Shown piece by piece: positions 1-9,405 of a stretch of DNA of 64,000 bases (position 1 is its first letter; each line of letters opens with the position of its first letter). Position numbers and translations under genes: made by a program. Below the pieces are notes generated by a model. The model was given only the letters and a program-made list of their open reading frames with translations. It ran no database searches and was not told the DNA's origin. This DNA is from Cecembia calidifontis (GTDB lineage Bacteria; Bacteroidota; Bacteroidia; Cytophagales; Cyclobacteriaceae): assembly GCF_004216715.1 (NCBI RefSeq), contig NZ_SGXG01000001.1, forward strand, positions 62,001-126,000, given 5' to 3'.

Positions 1-197
1 AATCGAAAATCGGGAATGTAATGCTGTCCCGACTCATTAAACTCACATTCTTGAAAAGGGTTTTCCACTCCGTCCTGAAATAATACTGGTATTTCATAAT
101 GATTGGTACCAAATGTCTTCAAAAACACAATAATGAGCACCGGGATCATCAAAATACAAATCAGAACAAGCCCTTGAAGTAATCTAATCGTACGCAT
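1..197 (-). CDS. SCO1/SenC-like copper chaperone, N-terminal part only
   Basis: The gene starts at ATG 197 and runs off the left edge, so only about 65 residues are visible. They show one membrane anchor (about residues 4-27, rich in I, L and V) followed by a short polar stretch containing FGTNHYEIP and a cysteine. SCO proteins are membrane-anchored thiol proteins that deliver copper to the CuA site of subunit II of cytochrome oxidase, and in Bacteroidota they are often encoded after the oxidase genes. Position after subunit IV supports the call. The CxxxC copper motif would lie outside the window, so the assignment rests on context and on the style of the N-terminus. A terminator-like hairpin separates it from the operon upstream. 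Confidence 0.55.
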   Translation of the reverse strand, partial: MRTIRLLQGLVLICILMIPVLIIVFLKTFGTNHYEIPVLFQDGVENPFQECEFNESGQHYIPDFR

Positions 198-216
198 ATT
201 TATCTTTACTACTAAA

Positions 217-259
217 CAAAAAATTAGGTTGAAGATTCACTCCCCAACCTATTTTTTTT
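217..259. terminator. Hairpin terminator between oxidase subunit IV and the SCO-like gene
   Basis: A stem TAGGTTG/CAACCTA with a 13-nt loop is flanked by an A run on one side and eight T on the other, so it can work in both directions. It probably ends or attenuates the long respiratory transcript after the subunit IV gene. Confidence 0.6.
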
Positions 260-275
260 AACTTTTATGGAAGCA

Positions 276-605
276 TTACCACCTCAAAAGGAAAATATCA
301 GTTCCCTCTCTCATCAAAGCGATTACTAGCCATACAAGAAAGATCAATGGAACGATAATGGAATAGAACAGTGGCTTAGCTTCTTCTCCCAAGTGCATGA
401 ATTCCATCATGATATATTTTGCTTTCCAAATAGTTAGAGCAATGAAGATTAAGTACAAAAGGATTCCCCTATCCAACGTGAAAGCAAATACAAATTCAAT
501 GGAAGTAAGAATCAAAAGGATGAAAGCTGTCTTCCAAATCTTTTTTATTTTTTCCTCGTTTCTTGGGATAACCTCAAGCGTGGATTTATTTTCGTGTGAA
601 GCCAT
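276..605 (-). CDS. Cytochrome c oxidase subunit IV family protein
   Basis: This 109-residue protein has three predicted membrane helices (about residues 25-42, 46-60 and 80-100) separated by the short polar segment MEFMHLGEEAKP. That length and layout match the bacterial subunit IV family (prokaryotic COX4), a small accessory subunit of aa3/caa3 oxidases that helps stabilise the complex in the cytoplasmic membrane. It is the last gene of the oxidase set, 19 bp after the larger subunit III gene. The start codon is followed by a short charged N-terminus before the first helix, as is usual. There is no sign of truncation. Confidence 0.85.
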   Translation of the reverse strand: MASHENKSTLEVIPRNEEKIKKIWKTAFILLILTSIEFVFAFTLDRGILLYLIFIALTIWKAKYIMMEFMHLGEEAKPLFYSIIVPLIFLVWLVIALMREGTDIFLLRW

Positions 606-624
606 ATTATTGTCGTTTTAAGCC

Positions 625-1401
625 TTAGATCAAATAGAAGAATGTAAATACGAACACCCAAACCAAGTCAACAAAGTGCCAATACAATCCGATTTTTTCA
701 ACCATTTCGTAGTGGCCCCTTCTTTCATAAACTCCTACTGCCGTTTGATAGAAAGCCAAGAACAACAGGAACACACCAATAGTTACGTGGAAACCATGAA
801 AACCGGTAATAAAGAAGAACAATTGTGCAAAGGCAGCAGGACCATACTCATTGATGAAAAGATTGGCACCATATACAGTCTCAGTTACTACCTGACCCAT
901 TTTATTAACAAATGTCATTTGAGAACCTCCGTCTGTACCATGGATAAAATGGGTCCATTCCCATGCCTGACAGCTTAAGAAGGTAATCCCTCCAAGCATG
1001 GTCCAAAGCAACCACTTAACAACATCTTTTCTGTCATTTCTGTGGCCTGCTTCCACAGCCAATACCATGGTTACAGAACTCATGATAAGGATAAAGGTCA
1101 TCAGACCTACGAAAGCCAATGGAATATGAACACCATGGAAAAACGGTATGGCATCAAATACCAATTCCGGAATTGGCCAATATTCGTTAGAACCAATAAA
1201 GGTATCCTCAGGCCCTGCATATCCGGGATAACTGACCCTGATGGCAGCATATGCAATCAAAAAGGCAGCAAAAGTAAAGATATCGGAGAGTAAGAAAAAC
1301 CACATCATCAGTTTTCCATAACTGGCTTTGAGTGGTTCGTTACCACCTCCCCAGATTCCTCTTTTAGGGCTCACGCCCACAGCAGTTGCAGTCGTTGACA
1401 T
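625..1401 (-). CDS. ctaE: Cytochrome c oxidase subunit III (258 aa form)
   Basis: This is a seven-helix-type membrane protein. It carries the subunit III signatures FFFITGFHGFHVTIG (about residues 195-209) and GLYWHFVDLVWVFVF near the C-terminus. Subunit III supports proton uptake and stability of the haem-copper oxidase core and binds lipid. About 30 extra residues between helices (around residues 152-182, with GGSQMTFVNKMGQ) make it longer than the neighbouring paralogue. It lies 27 bp downstream of the 193-residue subunit III gene. Two tandem subunit III genes are common in oxidase operons of this phylum; which copy is structurally dominant cannot be told from sequence alone. Confidence 0.9.
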   Translation of the reverse strand: MSTTATAVGVSPKRGIWGGGNEPLKASYGKLMMWFFLLSDIFTFAAFLIAYAAIRVSYPGYAGPEDTFIGSNEYWPIPELVFDAIPFFHGVHIPLAFVGLMTFILIMSSVTMVLAVEAGHRNDRKDVVKWLLWTMLGGITFLSCQAWEWTHFIHGTDGGSQMTFVNKMGQVVTETVYGANLFINEYGPAAFAQLFFFITGFHGFHVTIGVFLLFLAFYQTAVGVYERRGHYEMVEKIGLYWHFVDLVWVFVFTFFYLI

Positions 1402-1428
1402 ATTGTTTGATTTAACTTTATTTTAAGT

Positions 1429-2010
1429 TTAATGATTCAATAATAAGAACATAAAGAGATAAAGCCAAAGCCCTCCTAAAAAATGCCAGTAGGTAACACA
1501 CATTTCCATGGCATTCATATTTTTGGAATGGACTTTATATCTGAAGGACGAAATTAATACAATAATTAGAAATATCACACCACTGATCAAGTGGATTGCA
1601 TGCAAACCGGTGAAAACATACAGGAAAGAGCCAGCAGGATTGCCTACAAAGTAAACATCTCTGTCCACCAAAGCTACCCAACTATACCATTGTCCCACCA
1701 AAAAAGCCAGTCCAAGAAGAACTGTAATGATCATTCCAATCTTCAATTTTTGAAGTTCATCTTTTTTGGCAGCCATATAGGCAAAATGCAAGGTGAAACT
1801 GCTCAGCACAATTATACCCGAGGTGTACCAAAATATGGAAGGCAAATCAAACTCCAACCAGTTACCTTCAGCCTGCCTAACGATGTATGCACTCGTCAGG
1901 GAAGCAAATATCATTACCACGGATACGATAAAAAGCCAAAGGGCAAACTTTTTCGGATGCATGGAGATGGGTTGCTCAGCTCCCTCTATATAGGCAAATT
2001 TTTCTTCCAT
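1429..2010 (-). CDS. Cytochrome c oxidase subunit III (193 aa form)
   Basis: This second, shorter subunit III has five predicted helices. The motif VFTGLHAIHLISG (about residues 133-145) and a final helix with YWHFLGGLWLYLFMF correspond to the conserved H and E/W regions of the COX3 superfamily. It starts 2 bp after the ctaB stop codon, so translation is probably coupled. The N-terminus is short and cytoplasmic. Five helices resemble the quinol-oxidase CyoC type, but the CuA-bearing subunit II in this operon points to a cytochrome c oxidase. Together with the 258-residue gene it makes a tandem pair of divergent subunit III proteins. Confidence 0.88.
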   Translation of the reverse strand: MEEKFAYIEGAEQPISMHPKKFALWLFIVSVVMIFASLTSAYIVRQAEGNWLEFDLPSIFWYTSGIIVLSSFTLHFAYMAAKKDELQKLKIGMIITVLLGLAFLVGQWYSWVALVDRDVYFVGNPAGSFLYVFTGLHAIHLISGVIFLIIVLISSFRYKVHSKNMNAMEMCVTYWHFLGGLWLYLFMFLLLNH

Positions 2011-2012
2011 AA

Positions 2013-2915
2013 TTAGATTTTATCCAACATATATGCGATTTGGACAATCGGTAAATAAAGAAACGATCCAAACATAATCTTCAAAGCAGATTTCCTGGAA
2101 CAATCTCTCATCAAGGAGAAGGTCTGAGCAAGGAACAGTACCCCGCATACCGTCGCCACAATTCCTGAATTGATGCCGGTTAGCCCAAAATAGGTTGGCA
2201 GCAAGCCCAAAGGAAGAAGGAACAAGGTATAGATCATGATCTGAATGGCAGTATTTAGATCCTTCTTGCCACCGCTAGGCAACAATTTAAATCCGGCTCT
2301 TTTATAATCTTCATCACTGACCCAAGCAATGGCCCAGAAATGAGGGAACTGCCAGATGAATTGGATACCAAACAAAATCAATGCTTCATGACCAATAAAA
2401 CCCGTCGCAGCGGTCCAGCCCAATAATGGGGGCATAGCACCAGGAATCGCTCCTATAAATACGGCAATTGGGCCTACTCGTTTCAAAGGCGTGTACACAA
2501 AAATGTACAACACCATACTTAAAACCCCCAGAGCGGTAGTCAAAGGATTGGTAAAGAACCAAAGAATGGAGACCCCAAGCAAACCGATAAAGAAAGTGAA
2601 CCAATAAGCTTCATTCAAAGAAATTTGATTTAATGGCAAAGGCCTGTTTTGGGTCCTTTTCATTAATTTATCAAGATCTCTTTCCATGATTTCATTGGCT
2701 GCACCTGATGCGCCAGTAATCAAAAAGCCTCCGGCTACCAGAGCAAAGAAACCAGACCAAGAAAAAAAGGTCCCTGAATCCCCAAGAATAAAGCCAAATG
2801 CTGCAGAGAAAGTAACCAATGCAGACAATCTGAATTTGATAAGCTCATAGTAAGCTTTTGCCCTCAAAGAAAGGATATCAAATAAAGATGCTTCGTAGCT
2901 ATTTAAAGTTCTCAT
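2013..2915 (-). CDS. ctaB: Protohaem IX farnesyltransferase (haem O synthase)
   Basis: CtaB transfers a farnesyl group from farnesyl diphosphate to haem b, giving haem O, the first step in making haem A for the oxidase. The 300-residue protein has about eight or nine membrane helices. The two UbiA-family Asp-rich motifs are visible: NEIMERDLDKLMKRTQNRPLP around residues 74-94, and DEDYKRAGFKLLP around 200-213. YTPLKR lies between them. It overlaps the ctaA gene by 4 bp (ATGA), so the two haem A enzymes are translationally coupled. It is full length, with nothing unusual. Confidence 0.95.
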   Translation of the reverse strand: MRTLNSYEASLFDILSLRAKAYYELIKFRLSALVTFSAAFGFILGDSGTFFSWSGFFALVAGGFLITGASGAANEIMERDLDKLMKRTQNRPLPLNQISLNEAYWFTFFIGLLGVSILWFFTNPLTTALGVLSMVLYIFVYTPLKRVGPIAVFIGAIPGAMPPLLGWTAATGFIGHEALILFGIQFIWQFPHFWAIAWVSDEDYKRAGFKLLPSGGKKDLNTAIQIMIYTLFLLPLGLLPTYFGLTGINSGIVATVCGVLFLAQTFSLMRDCSRKSALKIMFGSFLYLPIVQIAYMLDKI

Positions 2916-3994
2916 GAACTGATTTTTTCAAGACTTAATTTTTTCTGATCATTGAGTATTAAGAGAATCACAAACTGTATCCCGATAATCAATGAACCAA
3001 ATAATAAATGCAGGGGCTGAATAAATGCCGGTATTGCAAAGTAAGCCATACCAACCCCCGTAATGATTTCAAATACTATTACCCCAAACAAGACCTGTGA
3101 CCATTTGAATAAACTGACCTTCCTTAGGGTATATTTATAAATCTTGTAGAGAAAGACCAAGTGAATCCCCAATAGCAACAAGGAATAGGACCGGTGAATA
3201 AGGAAAGGAATACCCAGCATTGAAACCCATTCTTCGCGCATAAGATTACCCATTTGAAAGGCAACATGATCAATTTCTTCCCTGACTTGGGTACCAAGTA
3301 CTATTTGAATCAGCATAAGTATAAAACCAACAAGCATAATGTTAAATAAACCATTAGGCTTTTCAGTCTTATATATTACCGGATAGGCAAGCCTATAAGA
3401 ACGGTAGTGGATATACAACAAAAGGCAAACGATAAGCAAAGCAAGCACCATGTGCACAGTTATCATCCAGGGCAGAAGATTGGTTGATACAACAATAGAG
3501 CCTATCCAAGCCTGAAACAAGACAAGCAAAAGGTTGAATACAGACAAGGAAGGAATCCACTTATCCAAACTCCACAACGGAAATGAACGAACCATAGTGA
3601 TCAATACCAATAAGCCGATCACAGCCCCGATCAACCTGTTTACATATTCTATCCAAGTCTTGACCGGATTGAACTCCTCCTCAATTAAGATAGTAGGGTC
3701 ATTTTTTACCTCCTCGGCTTTTTGAACGAACCCTAGTTTATTCAATTGAGCTGCAAACTTTTCGTTTTTAGCAATTCTTTTTGCTAAGTATATCTCTTGA
3801 TAATCATTTGGGAGCTGATCCACATGTGTTGGTGGAACCCAGCTCCCAAAACATTTAGGCCAATCAGGACATCCCATACCTGAACCGGTACTCCGGACAA
3901 TCCCTCCGACTAATATTAGGAAATAAACAGCTATCACAGTGATTAACGAAATCCTGCGAAAGCTGCTTATTTTTTTAAGAATGCTTTGATTCAT
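2912..3994 (-). CDS. ctaA: Haem A synthase (COX15/CtaA)
   Basis: CtaA oxidises the C8 methyl group of haem O to a formyl group, giving haem A. It is an integral membrane protein with eight helices. The first extracytoplasmic loop has the family signature RSTGSGMGCPDWPKCFG (about residues 34-50), with the paired cysteines typical of one CtaA class. Later helices hold conserved histidines (for example in TVHMVLALL, IHRSYSLLL and QPLHLLFGS) that can bind haem. The start at 3994 lies inside the 3' end of ctaD (20-bp overlap). The length of 360 residues is normal for Bacteroidota forms, which have a longer first loop. Confidence 0.95.
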   Translation of the reverse strand: MNQSILKKISSFRRISLITVIAVYFLILVGGIVRSTGSGMGCPDWPKCFGSWVPPTHVDQLPNDYQEIYLAKRIAKNEKFAAQLNKLGFVQKAEEVKNDPTILIEEEFNPVKTWIEYVNRLIGAVIGLLVLITMVRSFPLWSLDKWIPSLSVFNLLLVLFQAWIGSIVVSTNLLPWMITVHMVLALLIVCLLLYIHYRSYRLAYPVIYKTEKPNGLFNIMLVGFILMLIQIVLGTQVREEIDHVAFQMGNLMREEWVSMLGIPFLIHRSYSLLLLGIHLVFLYKIYKYTLRKVSLFKWSQVLFGVIVFEIITGVGMAYFAIPAFIQPLHLLFGSLIIGIQFVILLILNDQKKLSLEKISS

Positions 3995-5864
3995 TGGCTA
4001 CCAAATCCGCTTCTTCATCCGCTATAATTTCCTTCTCCAGTTTTACTAATTCTTGCTCGTGAGGCAGATTAGATTCAGGAGTAGCAGACAAAGGAACTGT
4101 CTGAGGAATAAAGTCCTCTTTAGCACCAGGCTTAGAATAATCATAAGGCCATCTGTAAACTGCTGGAATTTCTCCAGGCCAGTTACCATGTCCAGGATGT
4201 AATGGTGTAGTCCACTCAAGCGTATTGGATCTCCATGGGTTCAAAGAAGCGACCCTACCTCTATACATTGAATAGAAGAAATTGAACAAGAAGATAAACT
4301 GAGCAGCGAAAGTAATGATAGCCGCAGCAGACACAAACATGTTCAAATCAGTGTACATATTGGAGAATTCAAAACCAGTCCACGAGTAATATCTTCTAGG
4401 GAATCCGGCAATACCAATATAGTGCATTGGGAAAAACACCATATAAACCCCGATGAATGTCAACCAGAAGTGAACATAACCCAATCTGGCATCCATCATT
4501 CTACCAAACATTTTAGGGAACCAGTGATAAATACCTGCCACCATCCCAAAGAAGGAAGCAGAACCCATTACCAAGTGGAAATGTGCTACAACAAAGTAGG
4601 TGTCATGCAACTGAATATCAATAGCAGAATTACCTAAGAATATACCAGTAAGACCGCCAGAAATAAAGAAGGACACCAAACCAATGGAAAACAACATAGC
4701 TGGAGTAAACACAAGGTTACCTCTCCATAATGTTGTCAGGTAGTTAAATACTTTAACTGCAGAAGGAATAGCAATGATTAAAGTAAGGAACATGAAGATA
4801 GAACCCAAGAAAGGATTCATCCCCGACACGAACATATGGTGAGCCCATACCACGAATGAAAGGATGGTAATACCCAACATAGAAATGATCATGGCTTTAT
4901 AACCGAAGATCGGCTTTCTGGAGTTTGTAGCAATAATTTCTGAAGTTATACCTAGTGCTGGCAACAAAACAATGTACACTTCAGGGTGACCTAAAAACCA
5001 GAATAAATGTTGATAAAGAACAGGGCTACCTCCAGTATTTGGCAAAGCTTCACCTCCTATATAGATGTCTGAAAGGTAAAAGCTTGTACCGAAACTTCTG
5101 TCAAATACTAAAAGCAATGCTGCAGAGAACAATACCGGGAAAGACAACAAACCAATAATTGCAGTCAAGAAGAAAGCCCAGATAGTCAAAGGAAGTCTTG
5201 AGAAAGACATACCTTTAGTCCTAAGGTTAATGACAGTGGTAATATAATTGATGCCCCCCAACAAAGAGGATGCAATGAAGAAGGTCATAGCGACCAACCA
5301 CAAAGTCATTCCTAATCCCGAACCTGGCATAGCCTGTTCCAGAGCCGAAAGTGGCGGATATACTACCCACCCACCAGAAGCAGGACCTGTCTCAATAAAT
5401 AAGGAGATGAACATGATCACACTGGAAACAAAAAACAACCAGTAAGACAACATGTTCATAAAACCAGAGGCCATGTCCCTAGCTCCGATTTGAAGAGGTA
5501 TAAGGAAATTGGAGAATGTTCCACTCAGACCTGCAGTAAGCACGAAAAATACCATGATGGTACCGTGCATTGTAACTAAAGCAAGGTAAAACTCCGGATC
5601 AAGAGCGCCATCAGGAGTAATCCACCCACCTAGAATAGGTCTCAACCATTCTAAATTCATGTCAGGGAAACCTAACTGCAACCTGAATATCAATGATAAC
5701 AAACCACCAATAATCGCCCAGAACATACCGGTAATCAAAAATTGCTTACCGATCATTTTATGATCTGTGGTGAAGATGTATTTGGTGATAAAATTATCGT
5801 GGTGCTCATGATCATGATGATCATGGCCCGTAGCACTGTGTGTAGCTGTGTGAGCTGTTGCCAT
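3975..5864 (-). CDS. ctaD: Cytochrome c oxidase subunit I
   Basis: This is the catalytic subunit of a haem-copper oxidase that reduces O2 to water and pumps protons. Visible motifs include MHGTIMVFFVLTAG (haem a ligand His), FWFLGHPEVYIVLLPALG (CuB His and the His-Tyr crosslink pair), VWAHHMFVSG (two CuB His) and LHDTYFVVAHFHLVMG (haem a3 and haem a ligands). The N-terminus is histidine-rich (HDHHDHEHHD at about residues 14-23), possibly a metal-binding tail. The C-terminal tail is long and charged. At 629 residues it is longer than mitochondrial subunit I but normal for this phylum. It lies 15 bp downstream of ctaC. Confidence 0.97.
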   Translation of the reverse strand: MATAHTATHSATGHDHHDHEHHDNFITKYIFTTDHKMIGKQFLITGMFWAIIGGLLSLIFRLQLGFPDMNLEWLRPILGGWITPDGALDPEFYLALVTMHGTIMVFFVLTAGLSGTFSNFLIPLQIGARDMASGFMNMLSYWLFFVSSVIMFISLFIETGPASGGWVVYPPLSALEQAMPGSGLGMTLWLVAMTFFIASSLLGGINYITTVINLRTKGMSFSRLPLTIWAFFLTAIIGLLSFPVLFSAALLLVFDRSFGTSFYLSDIYIGGEALPNTGGSPVLYQHLFWFLGHPEVYIVLLPALGITSEIIATNSRKPIFGYKAMIISMLGITILSFVVWAHHMFVSGMNPFLGSIFMFLTLIIAIPSAVKVFNYLTTLWRGNLVFTPAMLFSIGLVSFFISGGLTGIFLGNSAIDIQLHDTYFVVAHFHLVMGSASFFGMVAGIYHWFPKMFGRMMDARLGYVHFWLTFIGVYMVFFPMHYIGIAGFPRRYYSWTGFEFSNMYTDLNMFVSAAAIITFAAQFIFLFNFFYSMYRGRVASLNPWRSNTLEWTTPLHPGHGNWPGEIPAVYRWPYDYSKPGAKEDFIPQTVPLSATPESNLPHEQELVKLEKEIIADEEADLVANESKHS

Positions 5865-5879
5865 AAAATGATAATTTAA

Positions 5880-6914
5880 TTACTTGTATTCGCTGATAGT
5901 AATCTCAGCTAATTCTTTTAATTCCGCAGGAAGGTCAGCCACTAAAGCAGGGTTATTGACAATGTAAGGCTTTTGATCAGCTAACCATTTTCTATACTCC
6001 TCAGGCTCAACTACCCTGATTTCTTTTTTCATAGAGAAGTGTCCTCTACCGCAGATCTCTGTACATGCAATCTCATATATAAATTCAGGATCGTTCAATT
6101 CCGCACGCATTTCCTCGGTAGTTTTGGTAGCCGTAAACCAAAATCTGGTAGGCATTCCCGGAACAGCGTCCATTTTCAATCTCATATGTGGAGCAAACAC
6201 CGAATGTAAAACATCTCTTGCCCTGATTTTGAATAAAACGGGCTCGCCTTTTGGGATAACAACAACAGGAGAGGAGAAATCATCTAGCGCATTTTTATCT
6301 GAAAAATCCACACCTGAAATATTGTTTGCATTGATTAACCTGTAATCATGCTCTCCCAAAGTATTGTCTAATCCAGGATACCTTACTTCCCAGGCAAACT
6401 GATAGCCCATTATTTCTACAACATGAGAATTCTCAGGTGCAGGAGCAGTAATATCAGACCAAGCTCTCCAACCTCCGATAACCAATAGCGCCAATACTAC
6501 AGCAGGCACAGTTGTCCAGATAAGCTCAAGTTTGTTGTTTTCAGGATAGAAAGAGGCCTTTCTATCTTCCTTATATTGGTATTTGTAAGGAAACCAAAAC
6601 AAGAGAATATGGGTAATGATGAAAACAATACCCGTCACCGCCATAGTAATCCAGAACAATTGGTCTGTAACTACACCGTGTTCAGAGGCAACTGGAAGAT
6701 TATAGTTGTCGAATTCTTTGATAGAATACCAAAACAACAGGACAGTTGCTCCTACAAGGAACAGGACAAACATGATCGCGTTTACTTTGTTGCTTCCGGT
6801 TGCGACTTTTTTGTCACTCCCTTTCACAACTGAAACTAAAGTCTGTATTCTGTAGACCATCCAAATAATGGACAACAATAACAGAACACCAACAGCTATA
6901 AGGAATCCGTACAT
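5880..6914 (-). CDS. ctaC: Cytochrome c oxidase subunit II (CuA)
   Basis: Subunit II takes electrons from cytochrome c through the binuclear CuA centre. The periplasmic cupredoxin domain holds the full CuA set, CTEICGRGHFSM (about residues 283-294), with the partner His in DVLHSVFAPH. CuA shows that this is a cytochrome c oxidase and not a quinol oxidase. Four hydrophobic segments are visible before the CuA domain (about 2-22, 47-65, 88-109, 130-148), two more than the standard two-helix form; such N-terminal extensions are seen in Bacteroidota. There is no fused cytochrome c domain, so electrons may come from the ActA or ActE haems of the neighbouring complex or from a soluble cytochrome. 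Confidence 0.95.
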   Translation of the reverse strand: MYGFLIAVGVLLLLSIIWMVYRIQTLVSVVKGSDKKVATGSNKVNAIMFVLFLVGATVLLFWYSIKEFDNYNLPVASEHGVVTDQLFWITMAVTGIVFIITHILLFWFPYKYQYKEDRKASFYPENNKLELIWTTVPAVVLALLVIGGWRAWSDITAPAPENSHVVEIMGYQFAWEVRYPGLDNTLGEHDYRLINANNISGVDFSDKNALDDFSSPVVVIPKGEPVLFKIRARDVLHSVFAPHMRLKMDAVPGMPTRFWFTATKTTEEMRAELNDPEFIYEIACTEICGRGHFSMKKEIRVVEPEEYRKWLADQKPYIVNNPALVADLPAELKELAEITISEYK

Positions 6915-6935
6915 AACGTTAACTTTTTCGGATAA

Positions 6936-8228
6936 TTAAATATGATGATGATAACTTTCTTCCAACATAGGATGGTTCTTCGCAATAAGCGGTTTCTTGG
7001 CAAGGGCACCTAAAGCTACCAAAGTGAAAGCAGCACCATATACCAATAACATACCTATTTCCATCAAACCAAATCCACCATTGTGTCCCAAAGTACCAGG
7101 CTGAACCATCAAGAAGAAGTCAAACCAGTGTCCTAATATAATGATAGAACAAACAACTTTAAGGAAGATCGCATGCCTTTTTGCATCTCTAGTCATTAAA
7201 ACTAAGAAAGGTAAGAAGAAGTTTAAAACTAGATTGACAAAAATGAACGGGCTATACACATCACTTTGCAGTCTCTCTACAAAATAAACTGACTCTTCCG
7301 GGATGTTGGCATAATAGATCAAAAGGAACTGTGAAAACCAGATATAAGTCCAGAATACAGAGAAAGCAAATACAAATTTACCAAGGTCATGGATATGGTT
7401 TTGGTTGACCATTTCCAGATAACCTTTGTCCTTCAAAAATACTACTATTAAGGTAATGGCAGAAAGACCAGCCACAAACCAGGAAGCAAATACATACCAA
7501 CCAAACATGGTAGAGAACCAATGTGTATCGATTGACATTACCCAATCCCATGCTGCTACAGAAGAAGAAACAGCAAAGAACACGATAAACAAAGCGGACC
7601 AAGTTCTCAATTTTCTCCAGTAACCAGTACCTCCCTTGATGTCCTCTTCAAATGCCAAGGATTTCAATTTATTGAAGAAAAACACCCAGAACCCAAAGAA
7701 CAAAAACATTCTGAGAATGAAAAAGATAGGAAAGGTACCTTTTTCCATTGGCCAATAGAAGAAACCGCCTTTACCATCAATGATTTTATCATATTCAGGA
7801 CTGTTCTTATCAAATAAGTAGCTATGAGTCCAATGGAAAAGGTCATGATTGGCGATAAAGAAAGTTAGAATCATCAATCCTGCTGCGATTGGCAACCAGT
7901 TTCCAAAAGAAAGAGGAATTCTTAGGATAGCAGTAGACCATCCGGCCTGCGCTGCATACTGCAGGGCAAAAAAGAATACGCCAATAATGGCAATACCAGT
8001 GAAATAAACATTATTTATCCAAAGGTTAGCAAATAATCTTTGATACCAATGGAATGCATGTCCACCAGCCTCCTCAGCATGATCATGGCCACCACCCACC
8101 ATAGCAGTAATTATTCCAACAGCAAGGATAACAGCTCCGATTACCAAAACAGTCATTATCGACTTCTTCAGCGTAGCTGTGAACTCGAATTTTTGATCCA
8201 AATTATAGTTTGTAGTACTATGTGCCAT
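6936..8228 (-). CDS. actF: Alternative complex III subunit ActF
   Basis: ActF is a polytopic membrane subunit of alternative complex III, related to ActC/NrfD-like proteins but carrying no cofactor. About ten hydrophobic helices are visible, with ANHDLFHWTHSYLF and AWDWVMSIDTHWFSTMFGWYVFAS between them; the latter is a hallmark of this subunit. I place the start at 8228 (MAHSTTNY...), two bp after the actE stop. A longer reading to 8276 would overlap actE by 46 bp and add sixteen residues that do not look like an N-terminus. The C-terminus ends in three histidines. Confidence 0.93.
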   Translation of the reverse strand: MAHSTTNYNLDQKFEFTATLKKSIMTVLVIGAVILAVGIITAMVGGGHDHAEEAGGHAFHWYQRLFANLWINNVYFTGIAIIGVFFFALQYAAQAGWSTAILRIPLSFGNWLPIAAGLMILTFFIANHDLFHWTHSYLFDKNSPEYDKIIDGKGGFFYWPMEKGTFPIFFILRMFLFFGFWVFFFNKLKSLAFEEDIKGGTGYWRKLRTWSALFIVFFAVSSSVAAWDWVMSIDTHWFSTMFGWYVFASWFVAGLSAITLIVVFLKDKGYLEMVNQNHIHDLGKFVFAFSVFWTYIWFSQFLLIYYANIPEESVYFVERLQSDVYSPFIFVNLVLNFFLPFLVLMTRDAKRHAIFLKVVCSIIILGHWFDFFLMVQPGTLGHNGGFGLMEIGMLLVYGAAFTLVALGALAKKPLIAKNHPMLEESYHHHI

Positions 8229-8230
8229 GA

Positions 8231-8857
8231 TTATTGTTTCTGAATTTCTTGTTTGACATAGTGAACAATTTTCCAAATTCTCTCTTGAGAAATCTGAGAA
8301 CCATGAGCTCCCATTCTCCCTTTACCTTTCATAATCACATGGAAGATATGGCCTTCAGGAAGGTCTATATATGCTCCTCCTTTAAGGTTGGCAACACCGC
8401 CTACCCTTTCTCCGGCTTTGCCATCTCCTTCACCGTTTTGACCATGGCAAGTAGAGCAATACTGAGTGTACAGGACTTTACCTTCTGCCAGAACCTGATC
8501 AGTCAATTCAATTGGATTTTGGTTTTTTGCCGCCTCTTCCAATTCAAAAGCCTTCAGTCTGTAAGGCAATGATCCGTCTTTTGTTCTGGGAACGGTACCT
8601 TCTACAGGTTCCCTCATATTCATACCATGAGGGTTATTGATATTACTGTTAAAGAATTCTCCTTTACCATCTTCCCTGCTGGATAGCCAGGAACCTTCTT
8701 GTTCATTCTGGATTTGGGACAAAGGCTCGTAGGCAACAGAGTTGTACATTTGGGGAGCATATTCATAACCGGGATGGTCTCCGGAAGCACCACAGGAAGC
8801 CAATCCAAAGGAGAGTCCTGCCAAAGCAATTACGTATATAGAATATTTTATTTTCAT
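8231..8857 (-). CDS. actE: Alternative complex III monohaem cytochrome c subunit ActE
   Basis: This is a lipoprotein: a signal peptide ending in LASC puts a lipid-modified cysteine at about residue 22. One CxxCH haem site (CSTCHG, about residues 133-138) sits in a class I cytochrome c domain, with a likely Met ligand in MKGKGRMGAHG. ActE accepts electrons from the ActA haems and can hand them to cytochrome c oxidase or a carrier. It lies 13 bp after actD and 2 bp before actF. The length of 208 residues is normal for the family. Confidence 0.93.
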   Translation of the reverse strand: MKIKYSIYVIALAGLSFGLASCGASGDHPGYEYAPQMYNSVAYEPLSQIQNEQEGSWLSSREDGKGEFFNSNINNPHGMNMREPVEGTVPRTKDGSLPYRLKAFELEEAAKNQNPIELTDQVLAEGKVLYTQYCSTCHGQNGEGDGKAGERVGGVANLKGGAYIDLPEGHIFHVIMKGKGRMGAHGSQISQERIWKIVHYVKQEIQKQ

Positions 8858-8870
8858 GACTTCTATTTAC

Positions 8871-9401
8871 CTATTCAAAACTTTTTTTATTGACTTCTGT
8901 AGCACCAGAGTTTTTCAGTACCTCAGCAATTTTATCTTCACCTAAGGAAGCATTTGCCGCCAAATCAATGGCCATCACATGCTTGTCGTCAGTTATTCTC
9001 AAATCAAAGATTCTAGGCTGACCCCAAGGCTTCAAATTACTGGACACCATAAATACACCAACCATACCGAATGCCGCCAATAACACGGTCAATTCAAAGG
9101 TTACAGGGATAAAGTCTGGAAAAGCTGCATAGTCTTTACCACCAATAATCATTGGCCAGTCAAATCTCATCATGTAAAACTGCATGGTCAATGCAAGAGA
9201 AGTACCAAGCAGACCAAAAAGGAAAGCTGCTATAGGTAATCTACTTCTTTTATAACCTAATGCCTCATCAAGACCATGAACTGGAAAGGGAGAGTAAACT
9301 TCGTGGATTTTGACACCACTTTCTCTCACTTTGGAAACTGCATCTAACAATACATCCTCATCGTCATATACACCGAGGACAAAGTTTTTATCTCTTTCCA
9401 T
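8871..9401 (-). CDS. actD: Alternative complex III subunit ActD (DUF3341)
   Basis: ActD is a small two-helix membrane subunit of alternative complex III. The soluble N-terminal part (residues 1-50: VLGVYDDEDVLLDAVSKVRE and VYSPFPVHGLDEALG) is the DUF3341 signature. Helices follow at about 58-78 and 100-125. A C-terminal ferredoxin-like part follows, without cysteines. It lies 4 bp downstream of actC and 13 bp upstream of actE in the conserved actABCDEF order. Its role is structural; no cofactor sites are visible. Confidence 0.93.
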   Translation of the reverse strand: MERDKNFVLGVYDDEDVLLDAVSKVRESGVKIHEVYSPFPVHGLDEALGYKRSRLPIAAFLFGLLGTSLALTMQFYMMRFDWPMIIGGKDYAAFPDFIPVTFELTVLLAAFGMVGVFMVSSNLKPWGQPRIFDLRITDDKHVMAIDLAANASLGEDKIAEVLKNSGATEVNKKSFE

Positions 9402-9405
9402 GCTC

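Noticed and set aside
6936..8276. Longer start for actF at 8276
   Set aside because: It would overlap actE by 46 bp and add residues MENCSLCQTRNSETII, which come from the actE 3' end; the start at 8228 fits the tight spacing of the operon.
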